Shown in pieces: positions 28,384 through 36,325 of a stretch of 64,000 bases of DNA (positions are counted from its first letter, which is position 1; every line of letters begins with the position of its first letter). The stretch is taken from NCBI GenBank assembly GCA_029237775.1, contig JAQZBR010000001.1, forward strand, positions 248,001-312,000. Reading direction: 5' to 3'. The stretch is from Bacteroidota bacterium. Lineage in GTDB: Bacteria > Bacteroidota > Bacteroidia > 2-12-FULL-35-15. The position numbers and the translations under genes are program-made. Under the pieces are notes generated by a model, which saw only the letters and a program-made list of their open reading frames with translations, made no database searches and had not been told where the DNA came from.

Positions 28384-29095
28384 ATTTATAAATCCTATAG
28401 AACTATCCAAAAAGGTATTTGGCTCAATCAGTTGCCAGACATGAAAGCACAGCATAAAGCAGGCCTGGATTTCGCCAGTTCATCTGCGATTATCCATTCC
28501 GGTTTCATTGCTCAAGAAGTAGAATTAGCCGCCCAGGAAACGGGGTTCGTGTCATCAATTGTTCACCATCCTGCAAATGAAAATGACGCTTATGCTGTGG
28601 CATATGGAGAAATTGTTGTGCCTTTGGTAAAAGCCGTACAAGAATTGAGTCGCAACAATGATAGCCTAAAATCAAAAATAGCAAATAATGACTCGATAAA
28701 TGACTTTCTAAAAGACGAAATCAATGATTTAAAAGATCTCATAAATGGTTGTTGCGCTTCGAATAAACAAACGTAAAATATTGGTTCAGAGAACATTTCT
28801 AACCAGGCAACCGTTGTTCTAAATAGCAATCAGACTATCCTGTTAGATCAAAATTCGCCAAACCCATTTGCAGAACAAACTACAATTGCATACATGTTAC
28901 CTGAAGAAACAAAACAAGCTGAAATGTGTTTTTACAATGGGAACGGTACGCTAATTAAAAGAGTTGAATTGACCCAGAAAGGTACTGGTCAACTTAATAT
29001 TTTTCGCGAGTGATTTAACAAATGGAATTTACTCTTATTCACTTATAGTTGATGGTAAAATTATATCTACGAAAAAGATGATTAAGCCACAATAG
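28384..29095 (+). pseudogene. Decayed S74 (endosialidase chaperone) protein with T9SS domain
   Basis: An open frame containing the S74 signature (SSSAIIHSGFIAQEVELAAQ, YAVAYGEIVVPLVKAVQEL) is followed by a coiled-coil tail and then an in-frame TAA at 28774-28776. Reading continues in the same frame into a sorting domain (LLDQNSPNPFAEQTTIAYML) up to a TGA near 29012. A shift of frame there restores the end of that domain (SDLTNGIYSYSLIVDGKII). The expected large N-terminal part is absent. The TAA could arise from CAA by one change. This is a 5'-truncated, nonsense- and frameshift-broken gene. Confidence 0.85.
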
Positions 29096-29109
29096 TTTAT
29101 GTTCTCAAA

Positions 29110-29147
29110 CAAGCACCTCTTAATTGTCGATAGGTGCTTGTTTTTTA
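29110..29147 (+). terminator. Rho-independent terminator after the S74 pseudogene
   Basis: A perfect 9-bp stem (CAAGCACCT and AGGTGCTTG) with a 13-base loop is followed by six T. It survives although the gene it served is broken. Confidence 0.88.
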
Positions 29148-29213
29148 TTAACTTACATTAAATTTATAATTTACTCCCAAGGCGCGATCGCAGTCATTAA
29201 ACTTAGCATTAAC

Positions 29214-30038
29214 ATGAAAAAAATCACAACAATTCTATTATTATTTGTCCAAATTTCATGCTTCTCACAGTTCACCTTAGAACATGTCTATGACAGCGCT
29301 TCTACGTGGAATACGTGTGCTGGACAAATGGAACAATTACTAATTATTAATTTTGAGTCATCTGGACCACATTATGTTAAAGTAAATAGATGTGGTGCGG
29401 TTATAAACGTTTTCGATTTAAATCATAATCTCACAAAAAACATCTCATTAGCTAATTTGCCATTAGACAACTCCGGGCAATTTGGAGACATTTTATATTT
29501 ATCGGAAAATCTATTCAATGTGGATAATAAGATAGAATTCATGTACTGCATAAACAATAATTTAACGCAAGTGTACAATGAAGATGGTACTTTATTGTTT
29601 AATGACAACTCGGCACCGTTAATTCGAATCAATATACCGACTCAACAACTCCCTATATACAATACTCCCAATGGAACTAAAATGATTTTAAGTTGTACAA
29701 ATGGACAAGCAAAGGTATTTGGTTTGGGTGGAGCACTTTCAACCGCTATACATAACGCAACTGAAAATGTATTAAATGGGAAATCATACAATTCAATTCC
29801 CTTTCCAAACCCGGCAAACCAAGCAGTAACAATAAAATTCAAGTTGCCGAATCACGTGGAACAAGCTGAATTAATAATTCATTCAATGACGGGCGTTGAA
29901 ATTAAAAGATTTACTGTTTATAGGAACGAAAATGAAAAACAAATTTCCACTGAGGAATTAACACCGGGTATTTATTATTATGGTTTTGAAGTTGAGAATG
30001 TAATAACACAGGGAAATAAGATTGTTATTATTAGGTAA
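29214..30038 (+). CDS. T9SS type A secreted protein of unknown function
   Basis: The 274-residue product begins at the ATG at 29214 with a signal peptide (MKKITTILLLFVQISCFSQ). An upstream TTG would start within the preceding terminator. The central 170 residues are beta-rich (VKVNRCGAVINVFDLN, LYLSENLFNVDNKIEFMY) with no recognised enzyme motif. The C-terminal 75 residues (PFPNPANQAVTIKFKLP ... LTPGIYYYGFEVENV) are a type A T9SS domain. The gene is AT-rich, like the accessory stretch around it. Confidence 0.8.
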   Translation: MKKITTILLLFVQISCFSQFTLEHVYDSASTWNTCAGQMEQLLIINFESSGPHYVKVNRCGAVINVFDLNHNLTKNISLANLPLDNSGQFGDILYLSENLFNVDNKIEFMYCINNNLTQVYNEDGTLLFNDNSAPLIRINIPTQQLPIYNTPNGTKMILSCTNGQAKVFGLGGALSTAIHNATENVLNGKSYNSIPFPNPANQAVTIKFKLPNHVEQAELIIHSMTGVEIKRFTVYRNENEKQISTEELTPGIYYYGFEVENVITQGNKIVIIR

Positions 30039-30062
30039 CAATCTTTTTACAAAATAGTTGTT

Positions 30063-30368
30063 TTACATTTCAACAGTCAACTTTAAATGTCCACCAAGGC
30101 CTTCACTAATAATTCTCATAAGCGTTGAAAGTCTGATATCACTAGCATTATTCTCAATTCTTGATATATAAGTCTTGGTAGTTCCGCACTTCTGAGCAAG
30201 CTCCTCTTGTGTCATACCTTGCCCCTTACGAAGTTCCTGCAACATCACTCCGAGCTTAAAAGCTTCATACCCTTCCTCGTATTGTTCCCGCTTCTTTGTG
30301 CCACGCCTTCCATATTGCTTTTCAATATACTCATCAAACGTAGTGAGATTTTTATTTGTCTTTTTCAT
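30063..30368 (-). CDS. XRE-family HTH regulator, HigA-like, without adjacent toxin
   Basis: The 101-residue protein has an N-terminal basic arm and a helix-turn-helix (LRKGQGMTQEELAQKCGTTK, TYISRIENNASDIRLSTLM). The preceding EEGYEAFKLGVMLQELR helix and overall length fit antitoxins of HigBA-type modules. In those modules a RelE-fold toxin normally sits directly upstream, but the 116 bases upstream here hold no credible toxin frame. It may be an orphan antitoxin or a free regulator. Confidence 0.85.
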   Translation of the reverse strand: MKKTNKNLTTFDEYIEKQYGRRGTKKREQYEEGYEAFKLGVMLQELRKGQGMTQEELAQKCGTTKTYISRIENNASDIRLSTLMRIISEGLGGHLKLTVEM

Positions 30369-30484
30369 CGAAGTATGTCACTGTAATCTTTCAGCCAAGT
30401 TATCCAATTAGGTAACAAAATCAAATCTTTGAAAAAAATGTTTTTTGACGCTTATAATGACCCTCACAAACATCAACACAAATT

Positions 30485-30940
30485 CTAGCCCTCAAACAAA
30501 TAAGCTGTATCATACTCCAATTCCGACTTATCAAGGATCCGGACATATTCTTCTTTGAATGATTTAATGTTATGATGCTCCTTTTGATTTACAACATAAT
30601 CGTGGACTTCATTAATTTTTGTCGGACAATAGGAAAAAGCTCCAAAACCATCCTGCCATGAAAACTTTCCTTTGATCCACTTCTTCTCATTTATGAATTT
30701 AGAAGATGTTGACTTCACCTCTTTCACTAAATCAGAAATACTTCGCACGGGCTTGAGCCCTATAAAAATGTGACAATGATCAGGCATGCAGTATATCGCT
30801 ATCAGCTTGGCATTCCTTTCTTCAATCACTTTGGAAATAAATCTTTGCAGTTCTTCCCTGTTTCCTTCGGGGATTAAACTCTGGCGGCATTTAACCGCAA
30901 ATACCACTTGAATATATATCAATGAATATGTGTCTTGCAT
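30485..30940 (-). CDS. tnpA: IS200/IS605-family Y1 transposase
   Basis: The 151-residue single-domain HUH transposase has the metal-binding HUH motif as DHCHIFIGLKP and, downstream, DYVVNQKEHHNIKSFKEEY containing the catalytic tyrosine. KFSWQDGFGAFSY is typical of the Bacteroidota IS200-like group. It is full length for the family and could be active. No TnpB/IscB partner and no clear subterminal hairpins were identified within about 100 bases either side, so element boundaries are not assigned. Confidence 0.93.
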   Translation of the reverse strand: MQDTYSLIYIQVVFAVKCRQSLIPEGNREELQRFISKVIEERNAKLIAIYCMPDHCHIFIGLKPVRSISDLVKEVKSTSSKFINEKKWIKGKFSWQDGFGAFSYCPTKINEVHDYVVNQKEHHNIKSFKEEYVRILDKSELEYDTAYLFEG

Positions 30941-31000
30941 TTTGCAATTTTTATGTTTCTGAATTAAACTCCGGAATTGAGAGCTTCTAACTGATTCTAA

Positions 31001-31909
31001 CTAAATTTTTTCAAACGTGAACGACAACATCAATTCATTTCTGAATTGAAATTTATACGGAGGTTGGGGAGAGTACCTCATTCGACTATCGACAATAAAA
31101 TCCAGGTATTTAAATATTTTCACTATAACTCTGTTCCGAAAATCTATATTAAACTTTTCGCGGTTAACCGCATTCGCAAACGCCCTTGAATAGTTTTCCC
31201 ACCTAACTCTGCTTCCTATATTCTTTCTTATAAATGTCTGAATGCCCAATCCGTATTCAGAAGTTATGAGAGCTTTTTTATAGATCATATCATTCCCACT
31301 CAGTTGTTGTTCGGGATCTAAAACGGGACATGTTGTAGTCTTCAATGTTACAAAAGTCAGGTTAACCCTGCAGGTCTTCCAGAAATGAATTGTTGTCCCG
31401 TATCCGAGATCAATATTCATTGGATTTCCAAAACCGGAGACCCAGCGTTTAGAGTAAGATCCGCTATCGTTATAATAAAGCTCATAGTTAGAAAGGAATT
31501 GAGAACTGAAATAAAAAGAAAACACATTCTCAAATCGCTTATTACTGTTTTTTACCACATCAACACCGAGATCAACAAAGTCAGTATTCTTAAACCATAT
31601 ACTATCAACGAACTTTAAATAACCCAGCTCCCCATTAAAACGAACATGGGCATCCCAATCTTTTCCCAGAGTGTCGTAATTAATATTCGACCTTAAAAGA
31701 AAAGAATAATTATTAACCGTGTTGTATTTCCAGTTTTTATAATGGATGTAGGAAGCGGAAAAGTTGTTGGAGAAGGTGACACACGGTAAATGGATTTTTT
31801 TAATCTTAATAACATGATTGCTATCCTGAGCCTGCGTGAAACTTGAAATGAATATAAAAAAAAGAACGATTTGAAATCGATAGATATGTAGATAACTCTT
31901 TGACGCCAA
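31001..31909 (-). CDS. Outer-membrane beta-barrel protein, DUF3078-like
   Basis: The 302-residue product starts at a TTG (no ATG is available) with a signal peptide ending near FTQAQ. Alternating strands rich in aromatic residues fill the rest (FNGELGYLKFVDSIWFKNTD, FSFYFSSQFLSNYELYYND, GYGTTIHFWKTCRVNLTFV), and the protein ends in a strand with C-terminal LSFTFEKI. The pattern resembles DUF3078 outer-membrane barrels of Bacteroidota. It follows a lipoprotein gene by nine bases, suggesting cotranscription. Confidence 0.65.
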   Translation of the reverse strand: MASKSYLHIYRFQIVLFFIFISSFTQAQDSNHVIKIKKIHLPCVTFSNNFSASYIHYKNWKYNTVNNYSFLLRSNINYDTLGKDWDAHVRFNGELGYLKFVDSIWFKNTDFVDLGVDVVKNSNKRFENVFSFYFSSQFLSNYELYYNDSGSYSKRWVSGFGNPMNIDLGYGTTIHFWKTCRVNLTFVTLKTTTCPVLDPEQQLSGNDMIYKKALITSEYGLGIQTFIRKNIGSRVRWENYSRAFANAVNREKFNIDFRNRVIVKIFKYLDFIVDSRMRYSPQPPYKFQFRNELMLSFTFEKI

Positions 31910-31917
31910 CTTATATA

Positions 31918-32544
31918 CTATTTTTTGTTAGCTGATAGTCTAAAACTTGGTAAAGATTTCTCTGAGATTTGCCAACTTTCTAAATAATCTAGGTTGACAA
32001 AAATCATTCTTGTTTTACAAGGTCCATTATGACTTTCTAATGCCGATTTCCACCCAGGAATGTGATTCTTATTCACTTTATGAAAGTATTTTGCGTAATC
32101 CACAAAAATGATATAATCATATTGGGATTTATTTATATTTTCAAGCACTCCATTGTGGTCATCCAGCAAAGAGGTAAAATAGGTATAGTCTAAAGACTTA
32201 TGAGCTGCAGAGATTTGTTCAATTGAACAAATTCTTTTTAATACTGTATCGACCGAAGCATTACAAGCCACTGAATCACTTTTATACGGGTGAAATTTTT
32301 TCTCCGAATTAAAAACTACTATTTCAGGCGAACCCATAAACGCTTTACTTAATTGATAGTAACTTGTAGAGTCTTTTGTAAAAATAATATCTGCAGAGTC
32401 GATGCCTAAAGTCTTCGAATACGCATTGACTGAAGAGTATGTTTCTATTTTAGGGTCTTTTATTCCAAAAACAGTTTTAAAAAAAAGATTGCAGGAGGAC
32501 AACAATATCGATCCCAAAATAAAAATACTAGTGGCCTTTTTCAT
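31918..32544 (-). CDS. Lipoprotein of unknown function
   Basis: The 208-residue product starts MKKATSIFILGSILLSSC with a clear lipobox cysteine near residue 18. The ATG at 32553 would add three residues. The mature part has an alpha/beta character (YIIFVDYAKYFHKVNKNH, TRMIFVNLDYLESW), suggestive of a globular thioredoxin- or nucleotide-like fold, but no family is recognised. A strong hairpin lies 14 bases upstream of the start, which could attenuate reading from the gene at 32593-33003. Confidence 0.65.
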   Translation of the reverse strand: MKKATSIFILGSILLSSCNLFFKTVFGIKDPKIETYSSVNAYSKTLGIDSADIIFTKDSTSYYQLSKAFMGSPEIVVFNSEKKFHPYKSDSVACNASVDTVLKRICSIEQISAAHKSLDYTYFTSLLDDHNGVLENINKSQYDYIIFVDYAKYFHKVNKNHIPGWKSALESHNGPCKTRMIFVNLDYLESWQISEKSLPSFRLSANKK

Positions 32545-32558
32545 TATTTTCATTATAA

Positions 32559-32585
32559 AGCCCTGTTGTGTTAAACAACAGGGCT
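32559..32585 (-). terminator. Intergenic hairpin between exported protein and lipoprotein genes
   Basis: A perfect 11-bp stem (AGCCCTGTTGT with ACAACAGGGCT) with a 5-base loop lies 8 bases after the stop of the 32593 gene. The minus-strand 3' side has only a short T-rich tail, so it is either a weak terminator or an attenuator/RNA stabiliser for the operon. Confidence 0.7.
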
Positions 32586-32592
32586 GATTAAT

Positions 32593-33003
32593 TTATTTAG
32601 CAAGCATAGAACCTTGTGGTATAGTTATTTGGTACCCGCTTCTTGTTTTAACTAATTTGTAAGTGCCAATTCCGATTGTTACAGCAGAACGTGAGCCCAA
32701 TGCTTTTTGTACTTCTGGCGACATTGTAAAGGCTTCTTCGAAGGTAACGGTTGTGCCAGTAAAAAAATCTTCTTTACCAACAATTGCCTCTTTTGTAAAA
32801 GCCAATTCTAAGTCACCGGTTTGATCATTAATTTGGACAGTGCTAATTTTGTAATTAACATCGAGACCTATATTGCAAATTCCGAACTTTGTACAACCTA
32901 AGCTTTTTCTACCAACCTCAAACTTAATTGTTACTATCGGACCTGCTACTGCTTGAAAACTCATTGCTACTAATACTATCGCTGCTACTAAAAATTTTTT
33001 CAT
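32593..33003 (-). CDS. Small exported protein
   Basis: The 136-residue product has a signal peptide (MKKFLVAAIVLVAMSFQAVAG). The mature part carries a two-cysteine motif (RKSLGCTKFGICNIGL), probably a disulfide, and a beta-rich remainder (VTIGIGTYKLVKTRSGYQITI). It looks like a periplasmic or secreted protein of about 115 residues. No function is recognised. A long leader region with inverted repeats lies upstream. Confidence 0.7.
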   Translation of the reverse strand: MKKFLVAAIVLVAMSFQAVAGPIVTIKFEVGRKSLGCTKFGICNIGLDVNYKISTVQINDQTGDLELAFTKEAIVGKEDFFTGTTVTFEEAFTMSPEVQKALGSRSAVTIGIGTYKLVKTRSGYQITIPQGSMLAK

Positions 33004-33577
33004 AATTTATTATAAGGGTTAAATTGTTTTTTAAATGTTTTATTGATAATTTCACCCTTGAAACTAAAGCCTCAAGGTTTTGTTTTCAACGGCTCTTCTG
33101 AAGAGTGTTGATGATATCCGGTTTAATTACTGCTTATTATTTACCTCCTTCCTTTTTTAGTAAGTTTCCTAGGCCTACTCTAAATCGACTTGAAGAGCCG
33201 TTTTTTATTTTTCGATTGTTTAATTAATCTTTCAGTTCTTTCGATTAATCGGCAACAAATATAGATTCATATATTTTTTAAATCCAAATGATGCTTTTGT
33301 AAAAATTGACTTAAACTAAGGTTTCGGGCGATTGTGATTTTTATAACTTCTTGAAAATAAAGAAGTCGCGCCACTCATAAATCGAAACAGTACTTTGATA
33401 ACTATAATTTTAAACAGGATATTAACATTTCACGAAGTGAAAAAAACACATCAACCTCTATAACACTTATAAATAAAGGGATCTAGCTGTTAAAACAATT
33501 TCATCCGAATACGTTATGTATTAAAAATTTATACAAACAGAAAAATCTACTCTATAATTTTGAATATTCTTTCAATT
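33004..33577. other. Long AT-rich intergenic region
   Basis: This 574-base stretch holds no credible gene. It contains a possible structured RNA (33088-33210), a 6-bp stem CCTTGA/TCAAGG at about 33053-33074 followed by a T-rich run, a small hairpin at about 33426-33440 (TTTCAC/GTGAAA), and TAATTTTG at 33555-33562, a -7 match for the VF530 gene. The rest shows nothing recognisable. Confidence 0.6.
33088..33210 (+). ncRNA. Candidate structured RNA ending in a terminator
   Basis: An 11-bp perfect closing stem (AACGGCTCTTC at 33088-33098 with GAAGAGCCGTT at 33192-33202) encloses about 93 bases, and six T follow the 3' strand. Inside, GTTGAT and ATCGAC can pair to extend the stem, and TTACT/AGTAA can pair at the tip around a pyrimidine-rich loop. 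A long interrupted hairpin with an intrinsic tail suggests a small RNA, possibly 6S-like, but no family is recognised from sequence. It could instead be a long-range stem without function. Confidence 0.4.
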
Positions 33578-33796
33578 ATGTCACAACCTAACAACCCACT
33601 CCACGGTAAAACCCTTCAAAACATTCTTGAAGAATTACACGCACATTATAGGTGGGAAGGCCTTGCTTATCACATCCCAATAAATTGTTTTATGAAAGAC
33701 CCAAGCATTAAATCAAGCCTTGTGTTTTTAAGGAAAACTCCCTGGGCAAGAGCAAAAGTGGAAGAGCTGTATATAAAGCTTATTGAAAACAATTGA
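33578..33796 (+). CDS. VF530 (DUF2132) family DNA-binding-like protein
   Basis: The 72-residue protein starts at the ATG at 33578. It shows the conserved family core [20 protein letters not shown], then [20 protein letters not shown] and [16 protein letters not shown]. Structures of VF530-family members suggest a DNA-binding role, but function is not established. A -7 octamer (TAATTTTG) at 33555-33562 lies just upstream. Confidence 0.93.
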   Translation: MSQPNNPLHGKTLQNILEELHAHYRWEGLAYHIPINCFMKDPSIKSSLVFLRKTPWARAKVEELYIKLIENN

Positions 33797-33846
33797 TCTA
33801 ATACTAAAATACCCTTCAAAGCGTTTCACATAAAACCTTGTCGCCA

Positions 33847-34338
33847 ATGAAAGCCCTCTTCCTCGCAATGATCTTCCCTGTTATGTGCTTTGCACAAACA
33901 ACAAAAACACCTACGCCAAAGCCTTCCACCACAGATTGCCCAACCTGGAACAACAAGCAGCAGGTAAATAAAACTGATTATTACCAGTCTTTAAGACATC
34001 CAAAATCTGCGAAAGCACAAGCTGTGGTCGCGCCCGGGCTTGTGACCGAAAAGAAGCCCGTGGTTAAACCAAAAGCTGAAGCAAAGAAATCGACCGTGCC
34101 TTCTTTCAGCTCAGGTTCAGATCCTCTGCTGGAAAAGAAAAAGCCGGTGGAGGCAAAAACTACAGGTAAAGAAGAAACACCTGAGGAAACGAAACCGATA
34201 CCGAGGGAAGAAAAAAAACCGGCTGCTGTAACAAAAGAAAAAACTGAAAAGAAACCTTCGAAGAAAAAAGAATCTGCCTATAACGCAGGTAAGGTGCGCA
34301 ATGCAAAAAAGAGCGCAGAAAAATGTCCTGCCTTTTAA
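33847..34338 (+). CDS. Exported Lys/Pro/Glu-rich protein
   Basis: The 163-residue product starts at the ATG at 33847 with a signal peptide (MKALFLAMIFPVMCFAQ). The mature part is intrinsically disordered and highly charged (EKKPSKKKESAYNAGKVR, KKPVEAKTTGKEETPEETKP). There is a short N-terminal ordered motif (CPTWNNKQQVNKTDYYQSLR) and a terminal CPAF. It is likely a periplasmic linker-like protein of unknown role. Its stop overlaps the convergent truA stop by four bases. Confidence 0.7.
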   Translation: MKALFLAMIFPVMCFAQTTKTPTPKPSTTDCPTWNNKQQVNKTDYYQSLRHPKSAKAQAVVAPGLVTEKKPVVKPKAEAKKSTVPSFSSGSDPLLEKKKPVEAKTTGKEETPEETKPIPREEKKPAAVTKEKTEKKPSKKKESAYNAGKVRNAKKSAEKCPAF

Positions 34339-35141
34339 AAGGCCTTCCACTCCACCTGCCAGTTAGCAATAGCAAGTGAAAACTCCGTTCTTGGCTCAAG
34401 ATCCAGAAAAGGATATGTTACTTTTGAAAGATACAACCCCTGCGGATGAGCCGGTAATAAAAGCTTCGGAGCTTCCTGCGTGATTAAACAATGTTCGAAT
34501 TCATCAACGCTGCTTTCACCTTTCCCGATCTCAAGTATTTTTCCCATCAGCATTCTGATCATGCATTTCAAGAACCGGTTTGCTGTTATGCTGAACCTTA
34601 GCCTGTCTCCTTTGCCATCATGAAAAAGCTGTGCATCGGTCACAGTGCAAAGTGTATGGTTGTGCTTGTCGGGCGATTTACAGAAAGCATAGTAATTCTC
34701 ATACTTTGTTAACAGCGCAACTGCTGAATTCATTTTTGAAAAATCAAGCTCTTTAAGAAGATACATAGAGCTGACCTGGCTCAGGAAAGGATCTTTATAG
34801 GTGTGGATGAAATAATCGTATGTACGTGAACTTGCATTAAATCGGGCATGCTGACCATCTTGCATTCGCAGAATTTCAAATACTGCAATGTCATCCGGCA
34901 GCACTTTATTAAGTCGGAAAACAATATCATAATCCCAGGCTTTGTTTGTCTCGATGTGAAAAAAATACTGACTGGCACTCACTTTTGCATCCGTTCTGCC
35001 ACAACCGTAAACAGTTGTCTTTTCTTTCAGGATCTTTTCAAAAGCATCTTCAATGACTTCCTGCACGCTTGGTATGTCGGGCTGACGTTGCCATCCGCGG
35101 TAGCGAAAACCATGATATGCTATGTGAAAAAAGTATCTCAA
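34335..35141 (-). CDS. truA: tRNA pseudouridine synthase A
   Basis: The 268-residue enzyme isomerises U38-U40 in the tRNA anticodon arm. The start is a TTG at 35141 that aligns with the family's RYFxxIAYxG opening. YGCGRTDAKVSASQYFFH contains the catalytic aspartate, and RFSITANRFLKCMIRMLMGK is the characteristic C-terminal motif. Length is normal. It is divergent from the met operon and its SAM riboswitch. Confidence 0.96.
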   Translation of the reverse strand: MRYFFHIAYHGFRYRGWQRQPDIPSVQEVIEDAFEKILKEKTTVYGCGRTDAKVSASQYFFHIETNKAWDYDIVFRLNKVLPDDIAVFEILRMQDGQHARFNASSRTYDYFIHTYKDPFLSQVSSMYLLKELDFSKMNSAVALLTKYENYYAFCKSPDKHNHTLCTVTDAQLFHDGKGDRLRFSITANRFLKCMIRMLMGKILEIGKGESSVDEFEHCLITQEAPKLLLPAHPQGLYLSKVTYPFLDLEPRTEFSLAIANWQVEWKAF

Positions 35142-35190
35142 TTGGACAGGTGCTATAGTTCCGTAAAAGTAGGATTAATCCATTAAATAC

Positions 35191-35221
35191 TTGGCAAGAA
35201 CTGAATAGTTAAGTATCTTTG
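35191..35221 (+). promoter_or_regulatory. Promoter of the SAM-riboswitch met operon
   Basis: TTG at 35191-35193 and TATCTTTG at 35214-35221 are spaced by 20 bases, a good match to the Bacteroidota primary sigma consensus. The expected transcription start is near 35228. The leader then holds a small CCCC/GGGG hairpin (35238-35250) and the SAM-I aptamer. Confidence 0.75.
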
Positions 35222-35257
35222 CCGAAGTTCTTTTTTACCCCGAAATGGGGAAATGAT

Positions 35258-35429
35258 TTTATCAAGAAAGGTGGAGGGACTTGCCCTGTGAAGCCTTAGC
35301 AACCCTGTCTTGGTGATTAGGAAAAAGTTAATAGTTTATTTAGGCCGTGCCCAAATAACTAATAACTAATAACTGATAACCAAAATCAAGAAGGTGCTAA
35401 TTCATCTCCGTTTATCGGAAGAAGATAAG
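35258..35429 (+). promoter_or_regulatory. SAM-I (S-box) riboswitch
   Basis: The conserved S-box core is readable in order: P1 5' strand TTTATC with AAGAAAGGTGGAGGGAC, then GAAGCCTTAGCAACC, then AGGTGCTAATTC, then P4 and the P1 3' strand GATAAG (35424-35429). P3 is unusually long: TCTTG/CAAGA at the base, capped by a stem of about 14 bp from an AT-rich repeat (35326-35341 with 35353-35367). The GTCAG immediately after P1 can pair with the CTGAC of the downstream terminator. This gives the usual switch in which SAM binding frees the terminator. Confidence 0.93.
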
Positions 35430-35472
35430 TCAGAATATAATTTTTTGAAGCTATAACACTCAAAATATATAT

Positions 35473-35508
35473 CTCCTCTGACTATAAATGTCAGGGGAGT
35501 TTTTTTTT
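35473..35508 (+). terminator. SAM-responsive intrinsic terminator
   Basis: A 10-bp stem (CTCCTCTGAC with GTCAGGGGAG, one U-G pair), 7-base loop and nine T end 11 bases before the methyltransferase ATG. It is the expression platform of the SAM-I switch. Confidence 0.9.
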
Positions 35509-35518
35509 ACAAGTACTC

Positions 35519-36277
35519 ATGAATTCATTAAACAGGTTCAGCAACAGAGTTGAGAATTACATAAAGTATCGTCCGGATTACCCGGCTGAGCTTATTGGAT
35601 TTCTGAAAGCGGAAGATCTTTTAACTAAAGAATCGGTGATCGCTGACATTGGATCGGGCACCGGGATCTCCGCATCATTATTCCTGGAAGAAGGAAATAC
35701 CGTTCATGGTGTTGAGCCTAATAAGGAAATGCGTGAAGCAGCTGAGCGCCTGCTGCTGGGTTATCGGAATTTTAAAAGTGTTGATGGTACGGCTGAGGCC
35801 AGCACATTAAAAGATAAAAGCATTGATCTTATCATTGCAGGGCAAGCATTTCACTGGTTCGATAAAACAAAAGCCCGGGAAGAATTTAAAAGGATCCAGA
35901 AACCGGGAGGAAATGTTGTTCTGATGTGGAATGACCGGAGAACTGATAGCACACAATTTCTTCAGAATTACGAAGACTTCATTAAAATGTTTGCAACGGA
36001 TTATCTTGAAGTCAACCACAAAAATATTGATGAGGAGACCTTTGATGATTTCTTTGGAAAAGCAAATTATGAGATGCAGTCTCTCGACAATTACCAATAT
36101 TTTGATCTTGAGGGGTTGAAAGGCCGGATCCTGTCATCATCTTACATGCCTTCAGAAGATCACAAAGACTTCGCATTCATGATGTCGGTGCTGAAGAAGA
36201 TCTTTAACCGCTTTCAAGAGAATGGTAAAGTGACAATAGAATACGACACAAAAATTTATTACGGGAAGATCAAATGA
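35519..36277 (+). CDS. SAM-dependent methyltransferase under SAM riboswitch control
   Basis: The 252-residue class I methyltransferase has the SAM-binding motif IADIGSGTGISASLFLEEGN, the acidic loop VEPNKEMREAAERLL, and DLIIAGQAFHWFDKTKA, which resembles YafE/UbiE-type enzymes. It is the first gene after the SAM-I terminator and precedes metH by 48 bases on the same strand, so it is probably coregulated with methionine synthesis. The substrate cannot be read from sequence. A thiol or homocysteine-related acceptor is possible but unproven. Confidence 0.88.
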   Translation: MNSLNRFSNRVENYIKYRPDYPAELIGFLKAEDLLTKESVIADIGSGTGISASLFLEEGNTVHGVEPNKEMREAAERLLLGYRNFKSVDGTAEASTLKDKSIDLIIAGQAFHWFDKTKAREEFKRIQKPGGNVVLMWNDRRTDSTQFLQNYEDFIKMFATDYLEVNHKNIDEETFDDFFGKANYEMQSLDNYQYFDLEGLKGRILSSSYMPSEDHKDFAFMMSVLKKIFNRFQENGKVTIEYDTKIYYGKIK

Positions 36278-36325
36278 TCTCAGCCCTGCCGCCTTTCCCA
36301 GGAAGAGGAAATAAAAAATAACATT

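Noticed and set aside
30369-30442. Short frame upstream of the HTH gene ending in a TGA that overlaps its ATG
   Set aside because: It is about 23 codons long, preceded by a stop and without a start codon. It does not match toxin C-termini I know, so it is only mentioned as a possible remnant.
30941-31000. Possible subterminal hairpins of the IS200-type element
   Set aside because: Only weak partial pairings exist on either side of the transposase gene, so the element ends cannot be placed.
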